From Affinundibacterium amnicola (GTDB taxonomy: Bacteria; Pseudomonadota; Gammaproteobacteria; Burkholderiales; Burkholderiaceae_D): a stretch of 64,000 nt of DNA. Below are positions 27,701-35,467 of this stretch, piece after piece. Position numbers and translations under genes: made by a program. Where the stretch lies: the NCBI RefSeq assembly GCF_014284275.1, contig NZ_JACOFU010000009.1, positions 1 to 64,000 on the forward strand, written 5' to 3'. Numbering within the stretch: the stretch's first letter is position 1; each line of letters opens with the position of its first letter. Below the pieces are notes generated by a model. The model did no database searches. It saw nothing but the letters and a program-made list of their open reading frames with translations, and was not told where the DNA came from.

Positions 27701-28357
27701 TTATTCCTGCGTGGTAGCGGTGACTGTTTGATCTGCTTTCAAACAGCCGACTAAGTCATCGATAAATTGGTCACGCAGCACTTCATATTCACGCATGGTC
27801 TTGAATGCGCCTAGCTCGGCTGGCTGATTCATCATATACGCGGTAGCGATGACCGCTCTTGATTCTGACAATAAGGTATATATACTAAGTGGTCCATTAA
27901 CTTCGAGTGAAGATTGATCAAGCGCAATGATCTCAATATCGTGGTGTTTTCTGATAGGTATGGGCTTCGCCGGAGTCATTTTTGATTGATAAACTTTCTG
28001 CATTTGCGCGATGATCGCGACACGATCTTCTGAAAACAGTTTTGCGTCAGATTGTTCAAGCTTCAAATCGACAAACATGACATTTGGTGCGGTTTCCAAA
28101 ATTAGTTTATAGCCATCTAGCGTACTTACCTTGCGATTGCCTTCCGTGGTCATGACCTGACGAAACTGTATGTGGGCTGGTAGTCTGTTGGTCTTGGCTA
28201 GTTGTAAATTGCCTTGTGCTATACAGGTGAGAATCGGCGCAAGAGTATCGGTGCTGCGATTCAGATGAGTTTGTTCTGCCTTTGCAGAATTTGATAGGGT
28301 CACTAAAAGCAGTGATAATCCAAATAGAACACCGTAAGTTGAGCGTTGTTTGTTCAT
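27701..28357 (-). CDS. Exported protein of unknown function
   Basis: 218 residues beginning with a typical signal peptide (M-N-K-Q-R-S then a hydrophobic core ending A-K-A) and predicted cleavage before E-Q-T-H. The mature protein has a Cys pair (L-T-C-I near its start and V-G-C-L near the end) that could form a disulfide. I recognise no family. An upstream in-frame ATG at 28381 would add eight residues before the signal peptide. It converges with the PilZ gene, the stops being 15 bases apart. Confidence 0.7.
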   Translation of the reverse strand: MNKQRSTYGVLFGLSLLLVTLSNSAKAEQTHLNRSTDTLAPILTCIAQGNLQLAKTNRLPAHIQFRQVMTTEGNRKVSTLDGYKLILETAPNVMFVDLKLEQSDAKLFSEDRVAIIAQMQKVYQSKMTPAKPIPIRKHHDIEIIALDQSSLEVNGPLSIYTLLSESRAVIATAYMMNQPAELGAFKTMREYEVLRDQFIDDLVGCLKADQTVTATTQE

Positions 28358-28451
28358 GTCGATGCTGTAAAAAAAATGCATGCCCTACGCTTTTCAATTG
28401 TGAAGAGAATCAACCTAGGGAATGAGTAGACCTATTAATTGTGAGAATAAT

Positions 28452-28907
28452 TTAGTTTTCAGCGAGTGACCAAACTTGTCTTACTCGCTGCAAAAACTGC
28501 GTTAGGCTAACAAGGAAATAAGTGATGAGCGAACCCCAAGCTAAATAGCCACCGATTAATAATTCGCCAAAACTAGTCAGCCTTAGTAAGCAAAAAGCCG
28601 AAGCCAAACACAAGGCGATTGCGGTAATTTGGACAGATAAAATGTGTTCAAACTTAGCGTACACCAATAAAACAAGTGTTAACATTAAAGGCCAAGTAAA
28701 GGCAAATACGTTGACCGCACGGAACATCATCGTATCGTGATCTGCGTTGTAGGCATATCTCACATCAACAGATGGCGAAGCCGTAAGGATTTCTTGAGTG
28801 GATGGTGTCTGTGTTGGATCTTTTTGTACACTGCATTGAGATAAAGGCAGGAAGAATGAGATGAACAAACATAATGCGGCAAGACGTTTGAGTAAGTTCA
28901 ATTTCAT
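28452..28907 (-). CDS. Membrane protein of unknown function with lipobox-like N-terminus
   Basis: 151 residues. The N-terminus is a hydrophobic segment ending L-P-L-S-Q-C, which could be a lipoprotein cleavage site or a first transmembrane helix. After a polar loop (about 25-55), three further hydrophobic helices follow. ATG at 28907 is preferred over the TTG before it, with GAGG about 8 bases upstream. It may be cotranscribed with the following small membrane protein gene upstream on the same strand (gap about 17 bases to 28927). No family recognised. Confidence 0.65.
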   Translation of the reverse strand: MKLNLLKRLAALCLFISFFLPLSQCSVQKDPTQTPSTQEILTASPSVDVRYAYNADHDTMMFRAVNVFAFTWPLMLTLVLLVYAKFEHILSVQITAIALCLASAFCLLRLTSFGELLIGGYLAWGSLITYFLVSLTQFLQRVRQVWSLAEN

Positions 28908-28926
28908 CAAATTAGCCTCTTTGTTT

Positions 28927-29118
28927 TTATTTTGAATCCGGCGCCATATTTTTCTTTAGGCTGGAAAATAGGGAGTAGGTAAGTAGAGTAAATAAAGGAA
29001 CGAAAATAAGTCGACCAACAAACCAAGCGATTTCTCCATGCCGTAAATCTGAAAAGTAGCCCCAGATAAGCGCGCTCAAGGTCGAAAGAAAATAAATAGT
29101 AAGGTATTTTTTCTTCAT
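28927..29118 (-). CDS. Small membrane protein of unknown function
   Basis: 63 residues from ATG 29118: a basic start M-K-K-K-Y followed by two hydrophobic helices (about 5-20 and 30-50) and a basic C-terminus. The frame is open to 29178 with a TTG and an ATG further upstream, and no start has a convincing Shine-Dalgarno sequence; 29118 is preferred because it begins just before the first helix. Sits between the flavoreductase gene and another small membrane protein gene, all on the minus strand. Function unknown. Confidence 0.5.
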   Translation of the reverse strand: MKKKYLTIYFLSTLSALIWGYFSDLRHGEIAWFVGRLIFVPLFTLLTYSLFSSLKKNMAPDSK

Positions 29119-29195
29119 GTTGTGGAGGTAAGAATGCAATGTCGATTGCAACTTACCATGGTTTAAAGTCATTAACAAGAAGCTAAAATCAAACC

Positions 29196-30701
29196 TTAAT
29201 AAACATCGCGTCGATACAAGCCATTCTCGCGCATTGTTTCTAATACTTCATCACCTAACATCTCGCGCAATGCGGCATCGACTCCGCCTGCCATGCCTTC
29301 TAGACTTCCACAGACATAGATTGCGGCGCCATTGCTGATCCATTCGCTTAGTGTCGCAGCTTGTTCGCGTAATTTGTCTTGCACGTATATACGCTGAGAT
29401 TGATCGCGGGAAAAGGCCAGATCCAGTTTGCTTAGAACACCGCTGGTTTGCCATTGTTCGATTTCTGTTTGGCAGAAAAAATCGTGTTCGCGATTGCGCT
29501 CGCCGAAGAATAGCCAATTTTGCCGTTGTCCTTGCTGTGCACGATGTTTGAGATGGGCGCGTAAGCCTGCGATGCCGGTACCGTTCCCGATCAAGATCAG
29601 TGGGCAATCGCTATCCGGTGGATGAAAGCTACGATTGTTACGCAAGCGTAGTTGTATGGCGGTTCCCAATTCTGCGAAGTGCGTCAGCCATCCAGAGCCC
29701 CACCCTAAACTACCATCGGCTTGCTGCATTTGCCTGACAATAAGTTCCACCGCGCCATCTTGCGGGATAGACGCAATCGAATATTCGCGGTGTGGCAAAA
29801 CTATTTCTAGACCTGGGCGACGCGGTAATATTTCTGCGATGTCGCCAGCTTGCCAATCACGCTTTGTTGGTGGTGTTAGACGTAACTGGTAGACCGCATT
29901 TCCTTGGCTACCTGCATTGAGTAATCGGCGTTCTGTCAGTGTCCATGTTTCATACTCGGCAGGGTGCCAATCGGCGAGATCTGTATGACCACTCAGCACC
30001 CCTAGATGATGTTGCCAATGACGTAGCGCGCCATCGTCGCCGTTATCGACTTCGACTAAATCGAACAAAGTTTTTGCGCCTTGCTGATGTAGCCAGTGAT
30101 CAAGTTGGTGACCAAAAGCGCAGAAGGCTTGATAGTGACGATCGCCCAAGGCGAGCAACGCATAACGGCAATGCGTGAGTGACAGCGATTGCGTCATGAT
30201 GTCGCGAGTAAATTTGGCCGCACTATCTGGTGCATCACCTTCGCCGGTAGTACTGGCGATGAAGAGTATTTGCTGCGCTTTTTGTAGGAGCGCGGAATCT
30301 AACTGACTGATGTCGAGCAAATGGGTTTGCATGCCGCCTTGCTGCAAACTGGTTTGGGTTTGAAGCGCGAGCTGTTCTGCGTAACCAGTTTGGCTAGCAT
30401 AGACAATCAATATCTCGTTTTGATTCAGCGATTCTGCACTGAGCGATGCTGATGGAACTTGATGATTTGCACGATGCGCCTGATGTGCCCGATGTGCTTG
30501 CGCATGCCGATCTTGTATCCAATAATAAAATAAGGTGTAGCAGAGCAGTAAAATGACTGTAGTAACTACCCGCACTTGTTGGATGCTCAGGTACTGTTCT
30601 AAGGATGCGAATAAGCAAATCGCGCTGAGAACTAGTGTCACGATCAGACCTAGATTGAGCAAGCGAGTTTTGCTGAGATTTAATTTCTTTGTTGACGACA
30701 T
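29196..30701 (-). CDS. Membrane-anchored flavodoxin/ferredoxin-reductase type flavoprotein
   Basis: 501 residues. Two N-terminal transmembrane helices (about 14-31 and 36-55) and a His/Ala-rich linker (Q-A-H-R-A-H-Q-A-H-R-A) lead to a flavodoxin domain (about 90-235; V-Y-A-S-Q-T-G-Y-A-E; S-T-T-G-E-G-D-A-P), then a FAD domain (R-E-Y-S-I-A-S-I) and an NADPH domain (G-N-G-T-G-I-A-G-L-R; V-C-G-S-L-E-G-M). This is the cytochrome P450-reductase/sulfite-reductase-alpha arrangement. With the PepSY protein and ApbE genes in the same run, it is probably an electron donor for periplasmic or membrane ferric-siderophore reduction. Last gene of the Fur-linked run. Confidence 0.9.
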   Translation of the reverse strand: MSSTKKLNLSKTRLLNLGLIVTLVLSAICLFASLEQYLSIQQVRVVTTVILLLCYTLFYYWIQDRHAQAHRAHQAHRANHQVPSASLSAESLNQNEILIVYASQTGYAEQLALQTQTSLQQGGMQTHLLDISQLDSALLQKAQQILFIASTTGEGDAPDSAAKFTRDIMTQSLSLTHCRYALLALGDRHYQAFCAFGHQLDHWLHQQGAKTLFDLVEVDNGDDGALRHWQHHLGVLSGHTDLADWHPAEYETWTLTERRLLNAGSQGNAVYQLRLTPPTKRDWQAGDIAEILPRRPGLEIVLPHREYSIASIPQDGAVELIVRQMQQADGSLGWGSGWLTHFAELGTAIQLRLRNNRSFHPPDSDCPLILIGNGTGIAGLRAHLKHRAQQGQRQNWLFFGERNREHDFFCQTEIEQWQTSGVLSKLDLAFSRDQSQRIYVQDKLREQAATLSEWISNGAAIYVCGSLEGMAGGVDAALREMLGDEVLETMRENGLYRRDVY

Positions 30702-30748
30702 AGTGTGAAGTTCAAATCAATTTTTGATGGCGACTTTTCGGGATTGCC

Positions 30749-31870
30749 TTAGTCATCATTCATCATGGCTACAAATGTGGGGCTCAGATGTTCGTGAAAG
30801 GCATCGTTCTCACGCACCACTATTCGTGCTGCGACATGCAGGCGGGTTGCGTAGTCCATGCCTGCTTCTGGGTCTAATACGGTCATCGCGGTTGCCAAGG
30901 CATCAGCGATCATGCATTCTGGGTGCAAGACGGTGACAGATGCGACGCCATGTTGTACCGGATAGCCATTGCGTGGATCTATCGTATGGGAATAGCGTTT
31001 AGCGTCGTGTATAAAGTAACGTTGATAATCACCCGAAGTAGCAATTGCAAGACCGTGTAGCGCTGCCACATATTCCACTTGTTCAGTTTGTCCTTCAAGT
31101 TGTTCTAAATTCGCCCACCACGGTTGACCATCAGGTTTACACCCTAAGCCTCGTAATTCACCGCCGATTTCAACCAAATAACTATGGATGCCGATTTGCT
31201 GCAAATAGCGCGCAAGTTGGTCCACACCGAAACCCTTTGCGGTTGAACACAAATCGATTTCAAGATCGCCCGTTTGCAAGACACTTTGGTCTGTCGTATT
31301 TAGTTTGAGTTGACGCCAATTCGATGCTTGTAATGCTTGTTGAATGTGGGTTGAATCAGGCGCTACCGTGATTTTTCCTTTGGGTCCGAATCCCCAAAGA
31401 TTCGCTAGATGGCCTATGCATGGGTCATAGGCGCCTTGGGTTTGTTCCGCAACAAATAAGCTGTGTTGCAAGACCTTAAAAAAGTCCGCAGGCAAAACAT
31501 GCCAGCTATTTGCCGCTGCGCGATTAAAGCGACTGATATCGGAATCGGCTTCCCAAGGGCTCATTTGTGCTACGACTTGATCGAGTTCTGCTTGAATGCC
31601 CGCTTGTAACTTATCCGCTTCGATTGACGAGTTGGCATAACACTGTACCTGCCAAGTCGTACCCATGGTGAATCCGCGCAGATCATGCAATTGCGCATGG
31701 TGATCTGGCTGACTTGGTCGTTGCATCGTGAGCGGAATTAACACCTGACGTTGTCTAGTTTGAGATGAACTCGATGGCGGCATATGGGTGAGAATCGGCA
31801 CGTGGGAAGTCGGAGACAAGATAGCAAAAGAAGGGGTTTGCGTGTCAGTATCTTGGGGGAATACCGACAC
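30749..31870 (-). CDS. apbE: FAD:protein FMN transferase (ApbE family)
   Basis: 373 residues in the longest frame. The conserved core starts at R-G-F-T-M-G-T-T-W-Q-V; E-I-G-G-E-L-R-G-L-G and H-T-I-D-P-R-N-G-Y-P-V are ApbE motifs, and A-D-A-L-A-T-A-M-T-V-L contains the metal-binding Asp. ApbE attaches FMN covalently to Thr in target flavoproteins; a likely client is a redox protein of this cluster. The start is uncertain: GTG at 31870 follows a weak AAGAG, but ATG at 31783 or 31726 would remove a low-complexity N-terminus without a signal peptide. It lies between the DUF4198 and flavoreductase genes, 23 and 47 bases from them. Confidence 0.9.
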   Translation of the reverse strand: MSVFPQDTDTQTPSFAILSPTSHVPILTHMPPSSSSQTRQRQVLIPLTMQRPSQPDHHAQLHDLRGFTMGTTWQVQCYANSSIEADKLQAGIQAELDQVVAQMSPWEADSDISRFNRAAANSWHVLPADFFKVLQHSLFVAEQTQGAYDPCIGHLANLWGFGPKGKITVAPDSTHIQQALQASNWRQLKLNTTDQSVLQTGDLEIDLCSTAKGFGVDQLARYLQQIGIHSYLVEIGGELRGLGCKPDGQPWWANLEQLEGQTEQVEYVAALHGLAIATSGDYQRYFIHDAKRYSHTIDPRNGYPVQHGVASVTVLHPECMIADALATAMTVLDPEAGMDYATRLHVAARIVVRENDAFHEHLSPTFVAMMNDD

Positions 31871-31893
31871 GCGACTCTTGGGAGAGTATGAAA

Positions 31894-32727
31894 TTAGTCA
31901 GGCATCACTTCTAAAGTGGCAACGTAGCTGGCACGACGTTCTTTGACACCAGGAATACTGGATTTGTTGTCGCTAAAACTCGCTTGCATCCAATACAAAC
32001 CAGCACCTTGCCATTTAATGCTCACTTTACCTTCGCTGTCGGCGGTTAATAATTGCTCATCGAGTTTTTGACGATAGCGAATACCACCGGCAATCACGGT
32101 AACTTTAACGCCAGCAGCAGGTTTGCCATCGATTAAGAATTGGAACTGGGCTTGGTCGCCATTCATCAAATCATTTGGATGTGTGATTGGATTTAATTCC
32201 AATCCCTTGCCAGTTGGTTTCAATGCCGTATTGTTTGGCTTGCCATTAGTAACAAAAGTTTCGACGCGTCCTTGGTTATGACTCACTTGCAAATCTTGTG
32301 CGTTCGCAGGAACTTCTTTGGCAAAGGCTTCTGCCGTACCGCGCCAACGTTTTGGCGCACCATTTTCTTTGTAGCTAGCATTGATACCATCGTTGACTAC
32401 GCTGATTTTGTAGGTGCCTGGTAATTCAGCACGAATATCGAAGTTACTTCGTAATTTACCGCTGCTTTGATTTTCTGCTTTGATGTTGGAACCATCTGCT
32501 GCGGTGATGACTAAATTATTTAGATTCATCGCAACGTGATCGAAGAAAAATACATCCGTTGCCGCCGCCGCGTCAAAACTGACCCACGGTGCTTTGCCGT
32601 TCACCACAGTTGAGGTCGGAACGATAAATTGACGATGCGCCAGCGCATCTAGCGGCGCCAATAAAGGCATGCAAGCGGCTAATGCGACACACAAACTTTG
32701 GCGAGTTTTATTGGAAAAGAGTTTCAT
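31894..32727 (-). CDS. DUF4198 periplasmic protein
   Basis: 277 residues with a classic signal peptide (basic start, hydrophobic core, cleavage after A-L-A before H-R-Q-F). The mature N-terminus H-R-Q-F-I-V-P-T is typical of DUF4198 proteins, where the exposed His suggests metal binding after cleavage. The C-terminal half has Ig-like repeats (G-K-P-A-A-G-V-K-V-T-V). Relatives are periplasmic proteins encoded with TonB receptors and PepSY proteins. A role in iron or other metal handling is inferred from the neighbours. Second of a tight series after the DUF2271 gene (gap about 41 bases). Confidence 0.88.
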   Translation of the reverse strand: MKLFSNKTRQSLCVALAACMPLLAPLDALAHRQFIVPTSTVVNGKAPWVSFDAAAATDVFFFDHVAMNLNNLVITAADGSNIKAENQSSGKLRSNFDIRAELPGTYKISVVNDGINASYKENGAPKRWRGTAEAFAKEVPANAQDLQVSHNQGRVETFVTNGKPNNTALKPTGKGLELNPITHPNDLMNGDQAQFQFLIDGKPAAGVKVTVIAGGIRYRQKLDEQLLTADSEGKVSIKWQGAGLYWMQASFSDNKSSIPGVKERRASYVATLEVMPD

Positions 32728-32768
32728 GGAAGGATCCTTGAATAAAGTTTTATCTGAGGTGAATTTGA

Positions 32769-33281
32769 TTATGGTTTAACTTGTACCGAGATTTTGCCTA
32801 ACTCGTGGCCGCCTTGTGCGGACGCGAGTTTGCCGTCTTTGCCGCCCCAAGTAAATGGAACCTTGACCACTTCACGACCACCGCCTTCACGTGATGCCTC
32901 GACTAATAAGTTGTAATCACCTGCAGGCAATTTCGCCAGCGCGGTTTTATCACTGGCAAAGCTGAGTGTATGTTCGCCAACAATTCTTGTCGCGCTACTC
33001 ACACCGTCCATAGGCATGGACACATCGCGACCACTACGACGCCACCATTGACGCATATCTTTCAACCATTTCGCGCCTTCGTTATCGCGCTTTTTGAGGT
33101 CATACCAAACCGATAAATTGGCCGCAAAACTTTGATCAGGACGTTCAACCCAAATCGCCACATAAGGACGATGATATTCAGCGACATTGAGTTTTGGAAC
33201 TTCAACTTTTACCACTAATTCCGCTGCCATCGCAGACGTGCCTAGTAAAGTGCTGATAGCGAAGGGAAGTATTTTTTGCAT
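32769..33281 (-). CDS. DUF2271 periplasmic protein
   Basis: 170 residues with a signal peptide (M-Q-K-I-L-P-F-A-I, cleavage after A-M-A). The mature domain contains Y-H-R-P-Y-V-A-I-W-V-E and a tryptophan-rich W-L-K-D-M-R-Q-W-W-R-R-S-G, hallmarks of DUF2271. The frame extends 19 codons upstream, but GAGGT 7-11 bases before 33281 sets the start. The family is found next to PepSY and DUF4198 genes in ferric-siderophore clusters; its chemistry is unknown. About 228 bases separate it from the PepSY gene upstream. Confidence 0.9.
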   Translation of the reverse strand: MQKILPFAISTLLGTSAMAAELVVKVEVPKLNVAEYHRPYVAIWVERPDQSFAANLSVWYDLKKRDNEGAKWLKDMRQWWRRSGRDVSMPMDGVSSATRIVGEHTLSFASDKTALAKLPAGDYNLLVEASREGGGREVVKVPFTWGGKDGKLASAQGGHELGKISVQVKP

Positions 33282-33509
33282 AAATTTACCTCGATAAATA
33301 TGAGTCAGATTAAATAGAAATTCTCTTTTTTTGTGCATAGCTGAAGCGCCCGATGATGATTTTTTTAGGGCGTTTCTGACGGTGTTCTGTCATGCGTTTT
33401 TTTATAGTGCGACACTAATCGCAGATAGAAAAACAGTAAAACAAAGGAAACGAACGGCTGGCATGACGAAGACTCATCGGCTGGCAAATACCAACAAAAA
33501 CGGTCAAAC
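33282..33509 (-). other. Gap between PepSY and DUF2271 genes
   Basis: No convincing gene. On the minus strand two tiny frames exist (about 20 and 27 codons), neither with a good ribosome-binding site. CACTATAAA near the middle could be a -10 element for a second promoter serving DUF2271 and downstream genes. No terminator is seen. Confidence 0.3.
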
Positions 33510-34172
33510 TTAGTGAATAAACATAATACTCAGTAGCATCGGTATCACTAAACCTGCGACCACCAAAGGCCAGGTTAAGCGACGGTTGCTCGCATGCATT
33601 TTGAGTAAAAATAATCCTGTAATACAAAAGATCAGACAAGCCAAGGCAAAAATATCAATGAACCATGACCATGCGGTACCAGTGTTGCGGCCTTTGTGCA
33701 GATCGTTTAAATAAGCGATCACACCACGTTCCGTTTTTTCATATTCCAGTGCGCCGTCTTCTAAATTGACTCGCAACCAAGCATCGCCACCTGGGCGCGG
33801 TAAGGCGACATAAATTTCTTCTGGCGACCATTCCGCTGCTTTGTTGGCGGCATCAATACGATGTTGTGTTTCCAGCCATTGCAACATGCTAGCGGGCAAA
33901 CTGGTATCTGCATTTTTCTGGCTACGCTGCTTTACTTCGGCATTTAATTGTTGCAAAAGACTGGCGGGAACTTGCCCGGTCTTTTGGCTGGTTTTTGGGC
34001 TAGCTTCGATATCGGCAGCATGATTTAAAGTGAAGCCTGTCACAGCAAATAACATCATCGCGATTAAACAAATCGCGGAACTGATCCAATGCCAGTTGTG
34101 TAAATGACGCAGCCAAAAAGCGCGTTGTTGTTGAGGAGTAGACACGTTGTAAATACTTAATAAATTCGTCAA
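33510..34172 (-). CDS. PepSY-associated membrane protein
   Basis: 220 residues. An N-terminal L-R-H-L-H-N-W-H-W-I-S-S helix with His residues (possible haem ligands) spans about 23-50; a periplasmic PepSY-like domain (about 55-165) contains L-P-R-P-G-G-D-A-W-L-R-V and Y-L-N-D-L-H-K-G; two more helices follow with W-S-W-F-I-D-I. PepSY-TM proteins such as PiuB and FoxB are associated with periplasmic reduction of ferric siderophores. The start is uncertain: the frame begins with TTG at 34172 and a GTG lies nine codons later. It is the first gene after a perfect Fur-type box. Confidence 0.88.
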   Translation of the reverse strand: MTNLLSIYNVSTPQQQRAFWLRHLHNWHWISSAICLIAMMLFAVTGFTLNHAADIEASPKTSQKTGQVPASLLQQLNAEVKQRSQKNADTSLPASMLQWLETQHRIDAANKAAEWSPEEIYVALPRPGGDAWLRVNLEDGALEYEKTERGVIAYLNDLHKGRNTGTAWSWFIDIFALACLIFCITGLFLLKMHASNRRLTWPLVVAGLVIPMLLSIMFIH

Positions 34173-34216
34173 GGTGGTGATGTCAGCAAAAGCTTACTGA
34201 CAAGACATGCTATTTT

Positions 34217-34237
34217 AATTGAGAATCATTCTCAATT
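34217..34237 (-). promoter_or_regulatory. Fur box with overlapping promoter of the PepSY operon
   Basis: AATTGAGAATCATTCTCAATT is palindromic except for its centre base and matches the Fur consensus core TGAGAATCATTCTCA. On the minus strand TTGAGA (34235-34230), inside the box, is spaced 17 bases from TAGCAT (34212-34207), a plausible sigma-70 promoter. Iron-bound Fur would block it. Transcription would begin about 30 bases before the PepSY start. Confidence 0.88.
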
Positions 34238-34361
34238 GGAATTATTTGAACAATTGATTTGTATCGCATTGTTACCGATAGTCTGACGTTCGTCGGAAAG
34301 CTGGTTGGAAAACTCGTAACAACAGACAAATTCAAATCAGATCAAACTCCAGCAAACTCGA

Positions 34362-35042
34362 TCAAGTCTCTGCCCACATGCGGATCAGATTATGATACTG
34401 CGCAGTCAGCCCTAAGACCTCTGCACTGTCACCAATTTGCCCGCGTAAGCTTTGTATGTATTGATCCATCTCAAATAACATGTTGCGACGTGCATCGTCA
34501 CGGATCATGCTTTGCGTCCAAAAGAACGAGCAAACGCGAACTCCGCGCGTTACTGGCTTCACTTGATGCAAGCTGGTGGATGGATACAAAATCAGATCAC
34601 CAGCCGGCAACTTGACTTCATGTGCACCATAGGTATCGATCACTTCTAGCTCGCCACCCTCATATTCGTCAGGGTCGCATAAAAATAAAGTCGAAGACAC
34701 ATCTGTGCGTAAGCTGAAGTCAGCATTCGGTACCTGACGAATAGAACCATCGACATGTAAACCATAATGCTCGCCGCCGGCATAGGCATTAAATAAAGGT
34801 GGCACGATGCGTAAAGGAAGGGCGGCTGAATAGAACGTAGGATTCTTCTTTAGCGCCGCCAGTACCATTTGTCCCAGTTCTAATGAAACCTCAGCATGTT
34901 CTGGTAATTGGCGATTTTGTTTTACCAGCGCACCTTGCGCACCAACGGTTTGTTTGCCGTCTACCCAATTCGTTTCTTGCAGGCGTTGACGTAAATAATT
35001 CACTTCATCCAAAGTGAGAACGCCGGGGATATGCAACATCAT
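34362..35042 (-). CDS. piuC: PKHD-type Fe(II)/2-oxoglutarate hydroxylase, PiuC/YbiX family
   Basis: 226 residues. The iron-binding facial triad is His96, Asp98 (G-L-H-V-D-G) and His159 (S-T-S-L-H-Q-V), and Arg169 (R-G-V-R) would bind 2-oxoglutarate. Overall sequence is that of the YbiX/PiuC family, regularly adjacent to Fiu/PiuA-type TonB receptors and Fur-regulated. Its substrate is not established; modification of siderophore or receptor-related protein has been proposed. It is divergent from the TonB receptor gene, with two Fur boxes between them. The start has two adjacent ATG codons. Confidence 0.93.
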   Translation of the reverse strand: MMLHIPGVLTLDEVNYLRQRLQETNWVDGKQTVGAQGALVKQNRQLPEHAEVSLELGQMVLAALKKNPTFYSAALPLRIVPPLFNAYAGGEHYGLHVDGSIRQVPNADFSLRTDVSSTLFLCDPDEYEGGELEVIDTYGAHEVKLPAGDLILYPSTSLHQVKPVTRGVRVCSFFWTQSMIRDDARRNMLFEMDQYIQSLRGQIGDSAEVLGLTAQYHNLIRMWAET

Positions 35043-35216
35043 GATGATTCATCCGTAGTAAATAAGTGATTGGCCGTCATCAACATTGCTACCCACTTTG
35101 TTTTTGTCTAGGGAGGCGCGGATGGTTTCAGTTATTTGAATAATTCCGTGCTTCTCTATGTTTCGAGCGTCTGATGCTTGGCGTTGACAGGCATTCTAAA
35201 CAATCTTTAATGCAAA

Positions 35217-35241
35217 GTAAATGGGAATCATTCTCATTTAC
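35217..35241. promoter_or_regulatory. Fur box 1 between piuC and the TonB receptor
   Basis: A 25-bp dyad with GTAAATG and CATTTAC arms and a core TGGGAATCATTCTCA, differing from the TGAGAATCATTCTCA palindrome at one base. It lies 175 bases before piuC and upstream of the receptor promoter, so it may serve the piuC side or both. Confidence 0.85.
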
Positions 35242-35244
35242 TTG

Positions 35245-35273
35245 TTGCAAATCAAAATGAGAACGATTATCAT
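35245..35273 (+). promoter_or_regulatory. TonB receptor promoter with Fur box 2
   Basis: TTGCAA (35245-35250) is spaced 17 bases from TATCAT (35268-35273), a plausible sigma-70 promoter. A second Fur-like core, TGAGAACGATTATCA (35258-35272), overlaps the -10. Transcription would start near 35280, leaving a leader of about 185 bases before the GTG start; no known riboswitch was recognised in it. Confidence 0.7.
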
Positions 35274-35467
35274 TCGTCTTAATGTTTTTCGCCAGCCATC
35301 GAAGCCGTCCACTCCAAGCGGTTGTCACTAGCCAGCCTTCTCCCTTTATTTTGATTGAAACTTAAGCTAACTACTTTCAACCACACTGAACTTGTGTTGA
35401 ATGCTGCGCCTCTGTTTCTGATTCATTTTATTTTCATATTTTTAACATTCCTAACCGGAGAATTTTT

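Noticed and set aside
34262..34320. Weak dyad GTTAC...GTAAC after piuC as terminator
   Set aside because: Arms are short, separated by about 45 bases and have no T-run.
35128..35328. Minus-strand 66-codon frame between piuC and the TonB receptor
   Set aside because: It passes through both Fur boxes and the receptor promoter; no ribosome-binding site.
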